DNA of 64,000 bases from Hydrangea macrophylla (GCA_033977485.1 CM066988.1:30438001-30502000), one strand, 5' to 3'. Counted from the stretch's first letter, positions 32,719-46,601 are shown. Translations and numbers: made by a program. The notes: generated by a model not told the origin, from the letters alone.

Positions 32719-34294
32719 AAGATTTCATCCTTGAAATTAAAGCAACGTAGTATATAAAAACAAAACTCCTCCTCTCCTGACCAAATCTCCTAATGCCTCA
32801 AATTGGCGAGACCGGAATAGTACATAATCTTCCACTGCAAACTCAAAGTCTTTATGTCATTGATCTATATCATCTTACATCAGGTCTGTGCTATGTCCAT
32901 CTTTTCTTTCACAACTAGATCTTCTTGTTAGTTCACTGGACAAGGATGGGTCCAATGAATTCTTCATCTTCGATCTTTTCTTGAGGTATTGATGATTGTC
33001 ATGGTCTCCTGTATAGAGCTTCATCTTTTCTATTATAATTGGATCTTCCATCTTGACTCCATTTGTAGTAGGTGGTCGTTGATCAGCAATATATGAATTC
33101 CTACTTGCTTCTGCTCTCATTGTACCATTAACCTCCAAAGTTGATTACGTAAGCTTTTCCACAAGTCTTGGATTATCGCTTCATCTACACTAGTAGGGTT
33201 GAATCCTGAGATTATTGAGTTGATTGGCCTTCTTGTCTGACTCTTGGTTGTTGGAGATGATTTGCCTACTGTAGAAGTTGAGAAGATTCCTACGTTCCCA
33301 CGTATGAGTTGTGTCTATAAGGTTTGACTCAACCTATCACATCTTATGCAAAACATCACTTATTACATCTCACATGATATCTACAATGTAATCATAGTGC
33401 CCAAAATAAGATGATTGAAACATTTACATGGATTTATCAAGAATGGAGTTGAATCCGAAAAGGCATATGAACACTCAGAAATAGAAGTACAATAGTAGAG
33501 AGGATATGATCTATTCGGGAATTGAATGAAAATCTAACAATGATTAAATTATCAATTGCAATGGAAGCAATTGTAACATCTCAATGATCATTAGTTTTAA
33601 CTCGAAACGCTTTATTGGACACATAAATACCTTTTTTTTTTTAAGAAATATACAAGAGAAGGCATAGATTCTACTCATAAAGAGTTGAATTAGTATAAAG
33701 GAGACTATTACTCAACATGGTCCTAGTCAACAATTTCTATAGCAAGGCTTGCTTCTATCTTATTGCATGTAGCTGCTCTTGCTAACTCATCTCTACTTCT
33801 AGTGGATTTTTCTACGTGCATCAGATAATCTGCTTATGGTTTGGAAATTTGTGCTAGCTTGAATTTGCTGACTTAACATTAGTACTAACATCTAAATCAA
33901 ATATCTAAAGGCTCGATACAACCTAATACGGTTACTGATTCTAGGGTCAAGGGATAATCCTTACGCATCTTTCTTAACTTACAATTATTCCCAAATGAGA
34001 CATTGTATTAAGGGTTGTCTCAAATGCTTGGGGTGCTAAAATCAGATCAAGCATATCTTAACAGCTATAAAATAAAGGAATACATTAGCATCGAATAAAG
34101 TTCTAACTTAACTGTGAAATAATGAAAATGTACCTTCCAGATTCTATTGCTCTTTTGCATTGAATCTTGCTCTTTTAGGGATGATGGCATTCATCTGAAC
34201 TTTTCCTGGTAGTCCCTGAGTTGGCGGTCCATAATATCCTCTCCTAGATGATCGACAGTTATGGAAAAAGGGGTTCGTCTGGCGGTTGGCTTTG
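32719..34294. other. Unassigned, retroelement-derived
   Basis: No confident gene. The first ~20 bp are the end of element F's internal region. A minus-strand open stretch (about 33,292 to 33,125) reads T-K-S-Q-T-R-R-P-I-N-S and E-A-I-I-Q-D-L-W, like a decayed retroelement protein, family not recognised. A minus frame at 34,144-34,395 rich in R and G may be a similar relic. An LTR-like TGTAACATCTC start is at 33,571 without a matching end. Confidence 0.35.
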
Positions 34295-36557
34295 TGTAGA
34301 CACTCAATTTTGACTGCACTATTAGGATTTAGGGTGGACAACCTCTTGGAGGATTTGATGATGAAAAGTACCCCATGGAAGGTACTAGATTCCACACAAT
34401 AGAAAGATCAAACTTTAGAAAGCGATCCAAAGGTCGGAAAGCCCCTTTTCAAAACATAAAATCCTAGTTTTGTCAAAAACGTCTCTCAAAATTCTCATTC
34501 ATTTGGGGATAAAAGGATGTGAAATGTTGTAAATGCAGTATTCTAGACATTCAAAGATTCAATTTCAAAGAAAAACCCAAATCGATGTTAATCGGAAAGT
34601 AATTACGAAAAGGAAATCATTTCATTTCAAAAAGATGACGAAAGTTTTGAGAGATTTTCGGACATCAATTGACCTTCAATTCTTATCTCAAATTCTCCCA
34701 AGATATTTTTATACTAAAATTTAACTCGAAAGCTTTCCAATGGTATATAAACGAATGATTTTGGAAACCAAAAATTGTTTTACAAAAATTTGGAAAAACA
34801 GTGCTCATGAAACTTGGAACAAGGCAAAAGGGGAACCAAAGGAAGGGTTTAAGCAAGTGGCGGCTCACAGGAAGAAGTGGTGGCTCCCCCCTGATAAGTT
34901 GCCATTGTATTTTTTTTGTTCTAAACCCTTCCAGGAGGTTCCCTGTGTGAAGAAATGGACCAAAAACTGCATTTAGGCATCGAATTAAGCATTTTAGCCC
35001 CACTTTAATCTTTGAAATCCCTCTTTAACTCTGAAACTTAAGAATTAAGTCTTCAAATCTCTACATATAGATACCATGCATCTCATATGAGATCATCTTC
35101 GAATGCCTTGAATCACCTTTAGATGTACCATGAGAACATACTTGAATATACCTTGAATATACTTTAATTTAAGAAGAGATTTCTAGATAGAGAGTGAATT
35201 ATGAATTGAATGCTTCTAAAATTAATCTTAGGACAATTAGAATGGATAATTGAGAAGAACTTTTGACATTAATTTCCTCTCTGATCATCTGCCATTGATG
35301 AGTGCTTGAAGAACTTGAAGATCACTTGAAGAAGAAGATACTTCAAAACAACTTTTGAAGTATAATTAAGAATCCTCTAAGAGGTAAACACTTGAATTTA
35401 TCTCTAATCGCTATTTTTGTATATAGATCTATTGGATTTGGATCTAGTTTAGTCTCTAGGAACAATCTTCTTCTTCCTCTATCATTCTTCACACACTCAC
35501 ATAGCTAGATCCAAATCACAGCTCCTTGATCTAAGTATGTTTTTTACAAGAATAGTGGACAGTCCTGATCTACTATTCTGAAATCTCTTATTGCTTGAAC
35601 TTTAAAGTTGTTAGTGACTACTATTGATAGGTTTCAATAGAAGTCATTGAATTTGGAAATTTGATTGATGACTATTTCTTCTTGTTTCTCATGCACATCA
35701 TTTTCTTGCTTGGAATTTTGCAATGCTTGGGTATTCTTTGGTGTCCTAATGCAGAGAATTGAGTGCCATGGATCAGGACTTCGATTTGTGGATTTGCCTC
35801 GTCTACATATGGCTTAGTGCCCATGTATCATGTACTCTTCTCTACCCTTATCTTTTAATTTTTCTAGGTTTACAAATTCTGTTAAGATAGTATCCAAGTC
35901 TGTGCTTATATGTTAGTGACATCGTATTTTGGATTGTTGCATTTCACATTTCCTTTCTTTTTGCTTTTGTAACTCCGCTTGAGTCACCTCAATGTAAGTT
36001 CTCTCATTCCCTTTTGCATATCATGGCACATTTCCTTTATTTGGTTTGGTCCCAGGCGGGACTAGCCACTATGAGTATACTTCTCTCTTGTGTTACATGT
36101 GCATCTGATTGCTACTTGAATTTAGTCCCTTGAAATGATTTTTAACTAGATCCTCTTTTTGCAATGTATATATTACCTAGTATCTTTGAGGAAATAACAC
36201 CTATTATGAATTAAGAACAAGGATATTTGAATCAGGGCCTACCATTATGTAGGGCAAGAAGGGAGTGCTTTAGTCTTACTCGGGCTCCTTTCCCTCTCGT
36301 ACCAAGACCCCCAAACCTTGTTTCTGGTGATGAAGGGCGAGTAACCTTATTCATTTGGATGAGTCATATTTGGTTTCCTAATTCCTAATAAAAATTAGGT
36401 GGTTACTCTTTTATCTTTAGGATCATCATAAGTTCTAGTTCTTGAAGTGAGCCTTGGATCTGTCCTGGGACACTGTCAAGTTTGACAGAACTCATCATTG
36501 ATCCTCTTGCATCATAAAAGGTGGGCCTATAATGCACGGGAATGTTGCGCTTCCACA
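34295..36557 (+). repeat. Tat/Ogre-like LTR M
   Basis: Plus-strand LTR starting TGTAGACACTCAATTTTG (compare TGTAGACACCCCATTTTG of LTR A) and ending CTTCCACA beside a PBS. Near the 3' end (36,250-36,400) is a block with TTACTCGGGCTCCTTTCC and GATGAGTCATATTTGG, the counterpart of the GACTCACCC/CTTCATAACCAAAG block of LTR A read in reverse. Its body is unlike LTR A, so it is a related but distinct family. No gene. Confidence 0.7.
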
Positions 36558-36560
36558 GTC

Positions 36561-36577
36561 TGGTGACTCCACTGGGG
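36561..36577 (+). other. Primer-binding region after LTR M
   Basis: TGGTGACTCCACTGGGG, three bases after the LTR end, matches the PBS block of element A. It fixes LTR M as a 5' LTR; the rest of the element is not recognisable beyond about 36,700. Confidence 0.7.
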
Positions 36578-37109
36578 ATTGGAACATGAAACCACTGGTT
36601 TCTTGTTCTTCATGGGTTTGACTTGAGCCATTAAATATCCTTGTTATTAATTCGATAATCGTGTTATTTCTACCAGCATTTGCACTTGCATGGTTCATTC
36701 ATTGCGACAGCTTGAGACATTTTCCTTGTGGATGGACCCTTTTTTAGACTAAAACCCGTCCTTTGCATATAGCTTCCATATACTTCAACTAGGATCTAGA
36801 TTATCATTATCATCTTTGATTAGAACTATGTGACGAATTACTTGTGTTTTCCTATAAGGGATAATGTGGATGATGAGGATGTGTATACGAATGCATCATC
36901 ATACTTTATATGGTAGATTCCTCTTGCGATGTATGGTTTTTATCAGAACATCCAATCACTATTTGAGGTTAAATTTTGAAATTTTTTAAAAAATGAATAC
37001 TTTCTTTGAGAAACCCAAACTTCTATACCAGATTCTTCAATCTAGTAGTGAATGTGCTCTAAAAAAAACTCGAGCTAATTCCATATTCATAGGTCATTGG
37101 GTAGTTCCA
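36578..37109. other. Leader remnant and unassigned sequence
   Basis: Probable leader of element M for the first 100-200 bp, then AT-rich sequence in which nothing is recognised. Confidence 0.4.
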
Positions 37110-37497
37110 GTAATCAAAATATCTTCCCTTATCACAATTTCAAGATCAAAAATTCGCTAAGCTCGTAGTCATCACTTTACTTTTGTAACTTAAGACAACA
37201 TTTCACAACTGATTTTTCTAAACAAGCATATATAGATAGTACGTAATCTATCTAAAATCATCCACAATAATAGTTTAACTGTGCCATACACACATGAATA
37301 GTGCTCAAATTGACAATCTAGAACTCATGCTAAAGTAATTAATGCCTATATTATGAAAACAAAGAAAATTCATTCCTTTACAAATAGGCTTTTCCAAAAC
37401 ATAAGATCAAACACTCATCCTCACTTTACATTTATAGCCATAAAAATAGGGATGCTTTGTTCTTCACATACTTACAAAAACATCCTTAGAACATACA
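37110..37497. repeat. Dispersed repeat K, left copy (inverted partner at 61,686-62,090)
   Basis: About 390 bp match the reverse complement of 61,686-62,090 at roughly 75-80% by eye, including ATGCTAAAGTAATTAATGCC and TACATTTATAGCC. It is probably part of an unknown LTR or non-coding element. Confidence 0.75.
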
Positions 37498-37999
37498 TCG
37501 TGATAACATAAGCTCAAAATAAATTGTCAATTTCAGTTGTCCATTCATTCAATACAGATTAATTAATTAATCACACATGACATGCACTAATGCAGTCTTT
37601 ACTACAAGAATGAATGTACTCATCCATCTTTCCATTTAAGGAGAAGCACAATAGGTCTCATGGTAATGCAATCGCAAACAATATTAAATAAACGTGCAAT
37701 GATTCAAGCCTCTAATGCAAAAATAATAAACTAATCATTAAATTGCCCTTCCAAATCTCTCAAATATTTAAAACTAATTAAATAGCGCTTATAAATTAGA
37801 CACAATAATTCTAAAACCGCATGAAAAAAAATTTAAATAATTGAAAAACTGATTTCTTTCATCATAAAATTTTTTTTCCAGAATATTATCAAGGCCTAAA
37901 AATAATTTGAATCAATTTAACAAAATAAATTGATCTAGTTAAACAAATTAACTATTAGAAACTAAATTTCTAAAAATACAAAAATTTTGAGAAAATCGT

Positions 38000-39420
38000 T
38001 CTCCAAGGATTTTCAGTGGTCTAATATGGTGTTCTAAACACCCTATATTAATTTCAAAAATTAATAATCAATTTTGGATATTTTAAGCAATTAAAATAGT
38101 GCCCACTATCATAAATTTTATGCTCTAAAATACCAAAAATATGAGAGAATTTGCAAAACTTTCTCAAGTCCCCAAGTAGTGTACAAAACACCATTTATTA
38201 ATTTCTAGAATTAACAACTTTATCTGCTATATTTTAAGTAATTTATATTGTGTAGATAACACAATATATGCTCTAAAATATATCCCAAAAAATGAGAAAG
38301 TTTACTAAATAATTTTCTCACATTGCAAATACTGTACTAAGCACATTGTGTTAATTCCACAAATTAACCAAACCAAAACAAATCATACCAAACCAAGCCT
38401 TGTGTCCCAATCAATTGGAGTCGGCTGTATGAATCATTTTTCTCCATTCTACACGATCAAGAGCTATATGCTCATTTAAATTATATATATTCATATCTTG
38501 TTGCACTACATATTAACAAGTCAGTCTAAGTCTGCCTCTCCCTCTAACCACTCCAGGCACTACAATCTTATCATTCTTTCGCACATGTGCATCTACAGGT
38601 ATTCGTTGCACATGGCCGAACCATCTAAGTCTATTCTCCCTCAATTTTTCCTCAATATGTGTTACTCCTACAGTCTCTCAGATGTACTCATTTCTAATTC
38701 TATCTTTCCTAGTCTTACCATACATCCATCTTAGCATCCTCATCTCCGCTACACTCACTTTGCTAATGTGTTGTTTCTTAGTTGCCCAACACTCTGTCCC
38801 GTAGAGCATAGCTGGCCTAATAGCTGTCCTATAAAATTTTCCTTTCAATTTTGCTGGTATTCTCCGGTCATATAATAATCCAGAAGCACTCCTCCACTTA
38901 AGCCAGCCCACTTTAATTCTATGGGTCACGTCATTACCAATCTCTCCATCTCTACTGATCATTGAACCTAGATAGCGTAAGTGTTCCCTCTTTGGGATCT
39001 CCTGATCTTCGATCTTCACTGCTTCGTTGTCTCTACTTCCACTGTTGCTAAAAGTACATTCCATGTATTCTGTTTTCGTCCTACTTATATTTCGCCCCTT
39101 AGTCTCCAGTGCTTCTCTCCAAGCTTCTAGTTTAGCGTACAAAAACACATAATTATATGGTCTTAAATTTTAATATGATTCCGATAATTTGCAAATATTA
39201 TCTATGGGTCCTACCAAATTTTATGTGATCTCAAAACAGTGTCCTATATGACCCTTATTAGTTATAAAAAATGTATTTTTGCTATTTTAAGCAATGAAAT
39301 AAATGTCTTTAAAATCATGAATTATATGCTCTAAAATACCAAAAATACCTGATAATTCACACAAAATTTATCCTAGAATCCCTTATAGTGTACTAATCAC
39401 TATATATTAGTCAATATCAT
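38000..39420. repeat. Diverged AT-rich tandem repeat (~125-130 bp), split by a LINE
   Basis: Units share TTAATTTC...AAATTAA, GATATTTTAAGCAATT and TATGCTCTAAAATACCAAAAAT, seen at about 38,030, 38,175, 38,310, 39,215 and 39,330. The LINE fragment at 38,360-39,150 sits inside the array. 37,498-38,000 is AT-rich with nothing recognised. Confidence 0.65.
38360..39150 (-). pseudogene. RTE-type LINE reverse transcriptase, 5'-truncated
   Basis: A minus-strand open frame (39,148-38,678) is the C-terminal part of a plant RTE-clade LINE RT: K-T-E-Y-M-E-C, L-R-Y-L-G-S-M-I, then A-M-L-Y-G-T-E-C-W and M-L-R-W-M-Y-G. After one stop it continues with R-W-F-G-H-V to about 38,410. The 3' tail GGTTTGGTATGATTTG is the G/T-rich end usual for RTE elements, not poly(A). 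It starts abruptly at 39,150, as expected of 5'-truncated insertion. Target duplications were not identified. Confidence 0.8.
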
Positions 39421-39518
39421 ACCCTTTTGGTATGTGATTGATCAATATTAATAGCCCAAGTTATATACACAGGTTGCATTTACTTATACCAAGAATATTA
39501 CAGTGTGGTTATAAAATA

Positions 39519-39520
39519 GA

Positions 39521-39555
<35 letters not shown>
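39519..39555. repeat. (TA)n microsatellite flanked by ACAGTGTG
   Basis: About 18 TA dinucleotides with one G. ACAGTGTG occurs at 39,500-39,507 and again at 39,557-39,564, bracketing the tract. About 320 bp upstream of the BBE-like start codon. Confidence 0.9.
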
Positions 39556-39668
39556 CACAGTGTGAAAAGTACATAAGATAATAAACCTGTTTTAAGTTGT
39601 ATGATACTTTAAAGTTCAAACATATTAGAAGTACGATTTCGGGAACCTGGGAAATCTTAGACACTAAA

Positions 39669-39733
39669 CTTAAGCAAAGACAACTTAAGCAAAGACATGT
39701 ACACGCCTTAACCAAAGACATTTACACGCCTTG
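39669..39733 (+). promoter_or_regulatory. Direct repeats in the BBE-like promoter
   Basis: CTTAAGCAAAGACA occurs at 39,669 and 39,684. AAAGACATKTACACGCCTT occurs at 39,691-39,709 and 39,714-39,732. They lie 55-120 bp upstream of the TATA box, where activator sites are usual. Confidence 0.5.
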
Positions 39734-39787
39734 ACACATTGCAATGACGTTTTCATCACATCATGCAGAGTTCATCAAGAGGCCTTT

Positions 39788-41513
<1,726 letters not shown>

Positions 41514-41846
41514 GATCGATCGAGGAGGTGGAGACAAAAAAAAAAAATGGTAGTAGTAATTATTGGGTTGCTTGAATTAATTTCTGAATATAGGATACGT
41601 GTTTGGAGCACTTTTTCTTTTCTTTATCTTTTAAAAAACGTGATTTGGCTTTTATAAATTACCTGATATGAAATAAGAACTGATCTAGAACGTGAGTGTG
41701 TATGACTTCTTTTTTTTAATAATCATACAAGCACTTGTGCAACCACCAAATATTTCCTCGTGTATCAATTGGTTTGGATCGAGAGAAATGGCCACTTCAT
41801 TTGTAGCCACTTGATCCAACTCTTCAAGGTAAACCCCAATTATAAA

Positions 41847-42041
41847 GAGTAATATTTGGGACACAGTCAAAAGACATAACTTTGGGGTACAATCTCTGTT
41901 TTGTGTCTATCTCTCTCCTAGTGATCCTAGTGGGTACTGTGGGGTCCACTGGCACTGTGGGGTCCATCAAGAGAGAGATAAACACAAAATGGAGGTTGTG
42001 TCCCAAAGTTGTGTCTTTTAGTTGTGTCCCAAGTATTACTC
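41847..42041. repeat. Foldback MITE, 195 bp
   Basis: A near-perfect hairpin. The left arm from GAGTAATATTTGGGACACAG pairs over about 70 bp with the right arm ending GTGTCCCAAGTATTACTC. The loop holds a duplicated ACTGTGGGGTCC. Both strands yield similar short open frames, as expected of a palindrome. No transposase, so it is a MITE. Target duplication not clear. It lies 333 bp downstream of the BBE-like stop codon. Confidence 0.85.
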
Positions 42042-42650
42042 ATATGCAAATCACCACTGCCTCGAGACATCATTAGAGAAATACTAATGTTTTTCTAGCT
42101 ACAAGATCGTGCACAAGTACACTCATGCGGCCCTGAGCCCAGTTAAGAGTATATAAGTTCGGTTTTACGAATATGCGTTTGGAAAGTCCATTTGAACAAT
42201 TAAACTGTCTTATCAGTTGTTTGCACCCAAAATATACATTTTTTAAGGTTAAAATTGGTAGAGGCCGATTGGAACTTTTAATCGGACTCATGCGACAGAT
42301 TGCAAAAAATTAATGGATGTTTGGTTCAAAGCTGGTCGAGCATCACTGTAATCGGACTGACCAACCTCTTGGGTAGTCATTAATTCAGTCTGGCCTAGGC
42401 TTTGCTTGGCACTTTAATTCTATCAGGTTGCATGTGGAGTCAACAAGCAGTTTAGGCTTTGTCATCGGGCTGATTGGTCTACTGCCAGTCTGCTATAGGT
42501 TGTTAATTAAGTCCAAATTCAGCACACCTCCACAGCATGCCATTTACATGCCCAAACGGGCTTCAAGGCCCATTATCAACGTCAATCCTCATTTGGTTAT
42601 AAGCATGTAGTATTTCAAACAGGCTTCAGTGGGGGCCACTCGATATTATG
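42042..42650. other. Intergenic, nothing recognised
   Basis: Neither strand shows a credible gene or clear repeat. Confidence 0.5.
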
Positions 42651-42654
42651 TCTC

Positions 42655-43415
42655 AGTATTAATGGGCTGCATGTTTCCAAAGTCACCACCTCGGTTGATT
42701 TGATTCAATTGGAAATTATATGGTGGGCCATTTATGGAAATATATCACTCATAATATTTCTCTATGTGATAATATTATCATATTGTTGATAATGAAAGAT
42801 ATTGAAGATAATATTATCACTATTGGGATATTTCAATATTTTAGGAAGGATAGTATTATCACTTTTGGGAAGATAATATCAAACTTATGAAAGCATATCT
42901 CTTATTTGGAGGGTAAGTCAGCCGAACCAAGCCTACATGTGGACCACATTCAAGCTGCAGATATATACGTATATCTATATATATGGTTGAAGATATGGCA
43001 ACTATTAGTAGTTTATGGAAATAAACTGGTATTTTTTACCAGATAATTATTGATCAGTTATTCCTACCTTATCTAGAAGATCTCTATGGCCGCTATAAAT
43101 ACAGCAGGCTGGCCAAAGCTGCAACTGACTCCGCGTCACCTCGACAAACGGCATTCAAACAGCATTCCAAAAGCATTCAATATGCTTTCTTAGTTTTTTT
43201 TAAGCAAATAAAAAGCATCATTTTTATTTTTCTTAGGCTTTCATAGCTTTTTTATATTACATCTATTGTAATCTTTCTACTTTCAATTAAATAAAACATC
43301 CCTTTTATTTAATTCCTTTTGTTTCATCACTTGTATGGCTTGTGCGCTTCAGTACTGCCATAGGACTTTTGGTGAGGGTACTTTCCTACTCACCTCACAC
43401 AGTCGTTACCGTCAA
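42655..43415 (+). repeat. Gypsy LTR, first tandem copy (N1, ends approximate)
   Basis: Shares with the next copy GGCCGCTATAAATAC (TATA at 43,094), the CTGCAACTGACTCCGCGTC tract, AAGCATTCAA units, an AATAAAAC poly(A)-type signal, and GCTTGTGCGCTTCAGTACTG with GTGAGGGTACTTTCCTACTC. It lacks the distal end, so it is truncated. Its U3 is AT-rich with GATAATATTATCA palindromes (42,760-42,870). Confidence 0.65.
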
Positions 43416-44526
43416 TGGTTTTTGAGCCCGAGTTGCGTGGAACTAAATAGAGGGGAGGCCGGGCTAAGGAATGGATGACTCGTCGGACTTAAGCGTAGAC
43501 GTGAGACCGATGAGAGGAACAAGGCTGTTGGGTGTGGTAAGGGGAGCCCGATGGGCAAATTGAACATGTGTGAGGATTATCGAACTATGAAAAAATATAA
43601 CCCAATGCGCTGATAGCCCGATGGTGGAATGAAGCAACACGAAGCCCAATCGGACACCGTGTAATGAAAGATGGGAGTTACAATCCGATTGGCCATGGGC
43701 GTTTGAAGAAAGGTAATCGGGCATGAGGAAAAGCATGGAAACAAGTAGAGCCCGATTCATCCAGGAGAATAAGTAACGAGGCCGATGGATTGAAAGGAGA
43801 AGGCGGTGCTATCCACAGCTGTCAGGATGATGTCATCTCAGAGTTTTAGGAATAAGAGTCCGTTCAGGAAAGGAATCTGATCGTGTCTAGCTGGATTTAG
43901 GCGTTTGATCCCTAAATTAAAGGGATTGATTCAATCAGAATCCCGATAGGGAAGGACTTCTCAACCATCAGCCAATCAGTCAAGCAGCTTGGGGCGCAAG
44001 CTAAGGAATTCTTGTCCAATTAGGAATCATCTAAGGCCGCTATAAATCAGCAAGCTGGCCAAGCTGCAAAGGCACTCCGCGTCATCTCGAAACAGCATAC
44101 ACACTGCATTCAAAGCATTCAAAGCACTCTCTTAAGTCTTTATGTTTTTCAGCCTTCATAGCAAACAGGTCTGTCCTTTTTGTTATTTTCTTTTTGTTCT
44201 TGTGCATAATCAGCATGTTCTGGTTTGTTCTTTAGATCTGTTTATTTTTTCCAAACACTTAATAAAATCTTCGTTTTATTAAACCGTTTGTGATTGTTTA
44301 CCTGTTAAACTCGACACTATTTAGCTTGTGCGCTTCAGTACTGCTAAAGAACTTACGGTGAGGGTACTTTCCTACTCACTATATACAATCGTCCTGTTTA
44401 GAAGTCAGATTCATCAAGCCTTGTGTATCACTCACACAAGCGGATAGGAAATTAGTTTGCACGCACACACACATACACACCAAACCACTGTTGACTCTGG
44501 CACGCCCGCACAAATTACAGCAAACA
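43416..44526 (+). repeat. 5' LTR of gypsy element I (N2, ends approximate)
   Basis: Second copy of the LTR, TATA at 44,041, 947 bp from the first. U3 carries scattered GCCCGAT(T/G)GG motifs. It ends near TTACAGCAAACA, followed by TTCGCACGCCCGGTGGGACC, a primer-binding-like block 20-38 bp before the gag ATG. A similar TGGCACGCCCG at 44,497 leaves the exact end open. Confidence 0.65.
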
Positions 44527-44563
44527 TTTTTCGCACGCCCGGTGGGACCCACAGTGTCAAGCC

Positions 44564-46601
44564 ATGCCTCCGAAGAATGACAAGCAGACGACGAAGAACG
44601 GCCAAGACGATCCTCCCATGGCCCCACCTGTGGAGGAAAGTACCGGCCATTCTCCACAAGATGGCAGTATCACGCTTGAGGCAATTTCAGAAGCCGTGAG
44701 AACAAATGTTGAGCCCATGTGGCAGGAATACAATGCGCTCATAGGATCAATGGGCAATCTCAAATCGGTCATCAACCAAACGGCCGATGTTCATAAAAGT
44801 CAAGCTGATCTGGTCTTAGAGACAAGGACCACCCACATAAAGCTAGACCGCCTGATGGAACCAATCGAAAGGCTGATAGAGACCTATAAGGCCGGAGGCA
44901 GCAAAGAGCAAGTCAACGGATCGGGCTCTGGCACATTTCTTGAGTCCGATAAGCTGAAAGACCCACCCTACATCTGTCCGAACCTTAGGGATGGTAATGG
45001 CTCAGACAAGCAATCTGAGTCACAGACCGGAATGGCTAGCGGAGTAATAGTCATCGATCCCATAGGATCGGCGACACCAGGTTTTGGTAAGTCTACAGGC
45101 CATACTGAAAGTTCAGTCGGCCACACACAACCCCTAGGTCACGCAAATGGGGGGCAAAGGAACAACGGTAGATTTTGGCCCCATCAGGCCAATAATAATC
45201 AACAGCAGGGACCGCCGCCGTTGGTACCCCCGTTGAGGAATGTTCAGCACGTAGCTCCACAACCCATCAATAGGGAGGAGTTGGTGGCGGCCATACACGA
45301 AGAGTATGGCCCGTTTATGAGAAGACTAGAGAGGCCGACGTATAGACGGCCGTATCCCCCTGAATTTGACCAAGTCATATTTCCTTAGGGGTACAAAATA
45401 CCAAATTTCACTCTGTTCTCTGGAGAGAGTGAACAGTCCTCAGTTGAGCATATTGGCCGTTTCACTGTTCAATGCGGCCATGTGGGTCACAGGGACCCAT
45501 TAAAGTTAAGACTATTCCCAAATTCGCTAATGGGCATGGCATTTTTGTGGTATGTTAATCTCCCAGCCAATTCGGTGTTAACTTGACAAGGGATGGAAGA
45601 GCTATTTCACGGCCAGTTCTATAGGACTGAGCCCGAAACATCGTTGGCCGATTTGTCCAGGATGATGCAATTAGTAGGAGAGACCGTAGAAACCTACATA
45701 GCTCATTTCCGTAAGGCAAAGCATCGGTGCAAGACAGTTTTACCCGAGGAAGAGTATGCTAAAATGGCCATGGCGGGCATGTCCTTTGAACATCATAAGA
45801 GGTTTGAGGGAACTGACTTCCGTAACTTATTCGAACTAGCCACACGGGCCGGTCGTTACGAGCGTATCCTTTTGGACGAGCAGGAGAAGAAGAACTCCTC
45901 CAAAGGGACATATTATAAAGACCCTAATTACGAGGACCACTTAGCAGAGTGTGACCTTGAAACAAAAAGCGATATGGCCTAGTTGATCTACAAACGGCCA
46001 ATCGTATGCAACGCCTTGAATAAGCCTGTTAACAACAACGCCGTTGCAAAGAAAATGGCGTTCGAGGCGGGAAAAAAATTATACTTTTGATATAACCATG
46101 GATGATCAAATATTCGATGCCTTGTTGGCCGATAAAGTGATCAAGCTGAGTGAAGGTCATCGGATCCCTAAGGCCGATGACCTAAAAAATAAAGAATACT
46201 ATAAATGGCACAATTCCTGGAAGCACTCTACTAATAATTGCGTTGTTTTTCGTAATTTTAAATAGGAAAACGTGGAGAAGGGAATTTTCAAGTTCTCGGA
46301 CAAGGCTATGGGGATTGATGCAAATTCCTTTCCTCAAATTACCGGCACTAACATGGTTATGCTCGATTTAACCAAGCTTTCAAGGCCGAGACGGAAGATA
46401 GACCTGACCGACAGAGAACTGGTGCCAAAACACAGGGAAGGAAAACAAATCGTTATTTCGGCCACTGATGGGCCGAAAGTGACGATACATGACCTCCAGA
46501 GGAGCTATCAAGAGCGTAAAAAGGAAGCCCACAAGGCCGAGGAAGAAATGGCTAGATCCAGTACCGACAATTTGATAGCTGATCTACGACGACAGCTGGA
46601 G
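44564..46601 (+). pseudogene. gag: Gypsy Gag of element I, broken
   Basis: Starts M-P-P-K-N-D-K-Q with a helical/coiled-coil segment and a low-complexity proline/glutamine linker. The retrotransposon gag core spans 45,389-45,760 (H-I-G-R-F-T-V-Q-C-G, F-L-W-Y, L-F-H-G-Q-F-Y-R-T-E, then H-F-R-K-A-K-H-R-C). A zinc-finger-like W-H-N-S-W-K-H-S-T-N-N-C lies near 46,210. Stops at 45,386 (TAG), about 45,583 (TGA from Trp) and 45,980 (TAG), plus a frame change near 46,060 and a stop at 46,263, disable it. The frame runs to 46,601, where copia H is inserted, and resumes at 54,643. No pol follows. Confidence 0.8.

Noticed and set aside
32875..33138. 87-residue minus-strand frame
   Set aside because: No recognisable motif, in decayed retroelement sequence; kept only as unassigned.
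41514..41560. A-tract after the BBE-like stop as a sign of a retrogene
   Set aside because: Many BBE-like genes are intronless and this copy has its own TATA promoter; no flanking duplication was found, and a 13-base A run alone is weak.
41824..42076. Two similar short frames on opposite strands
   Set aside because: They arise because the MITE is a palindrome.
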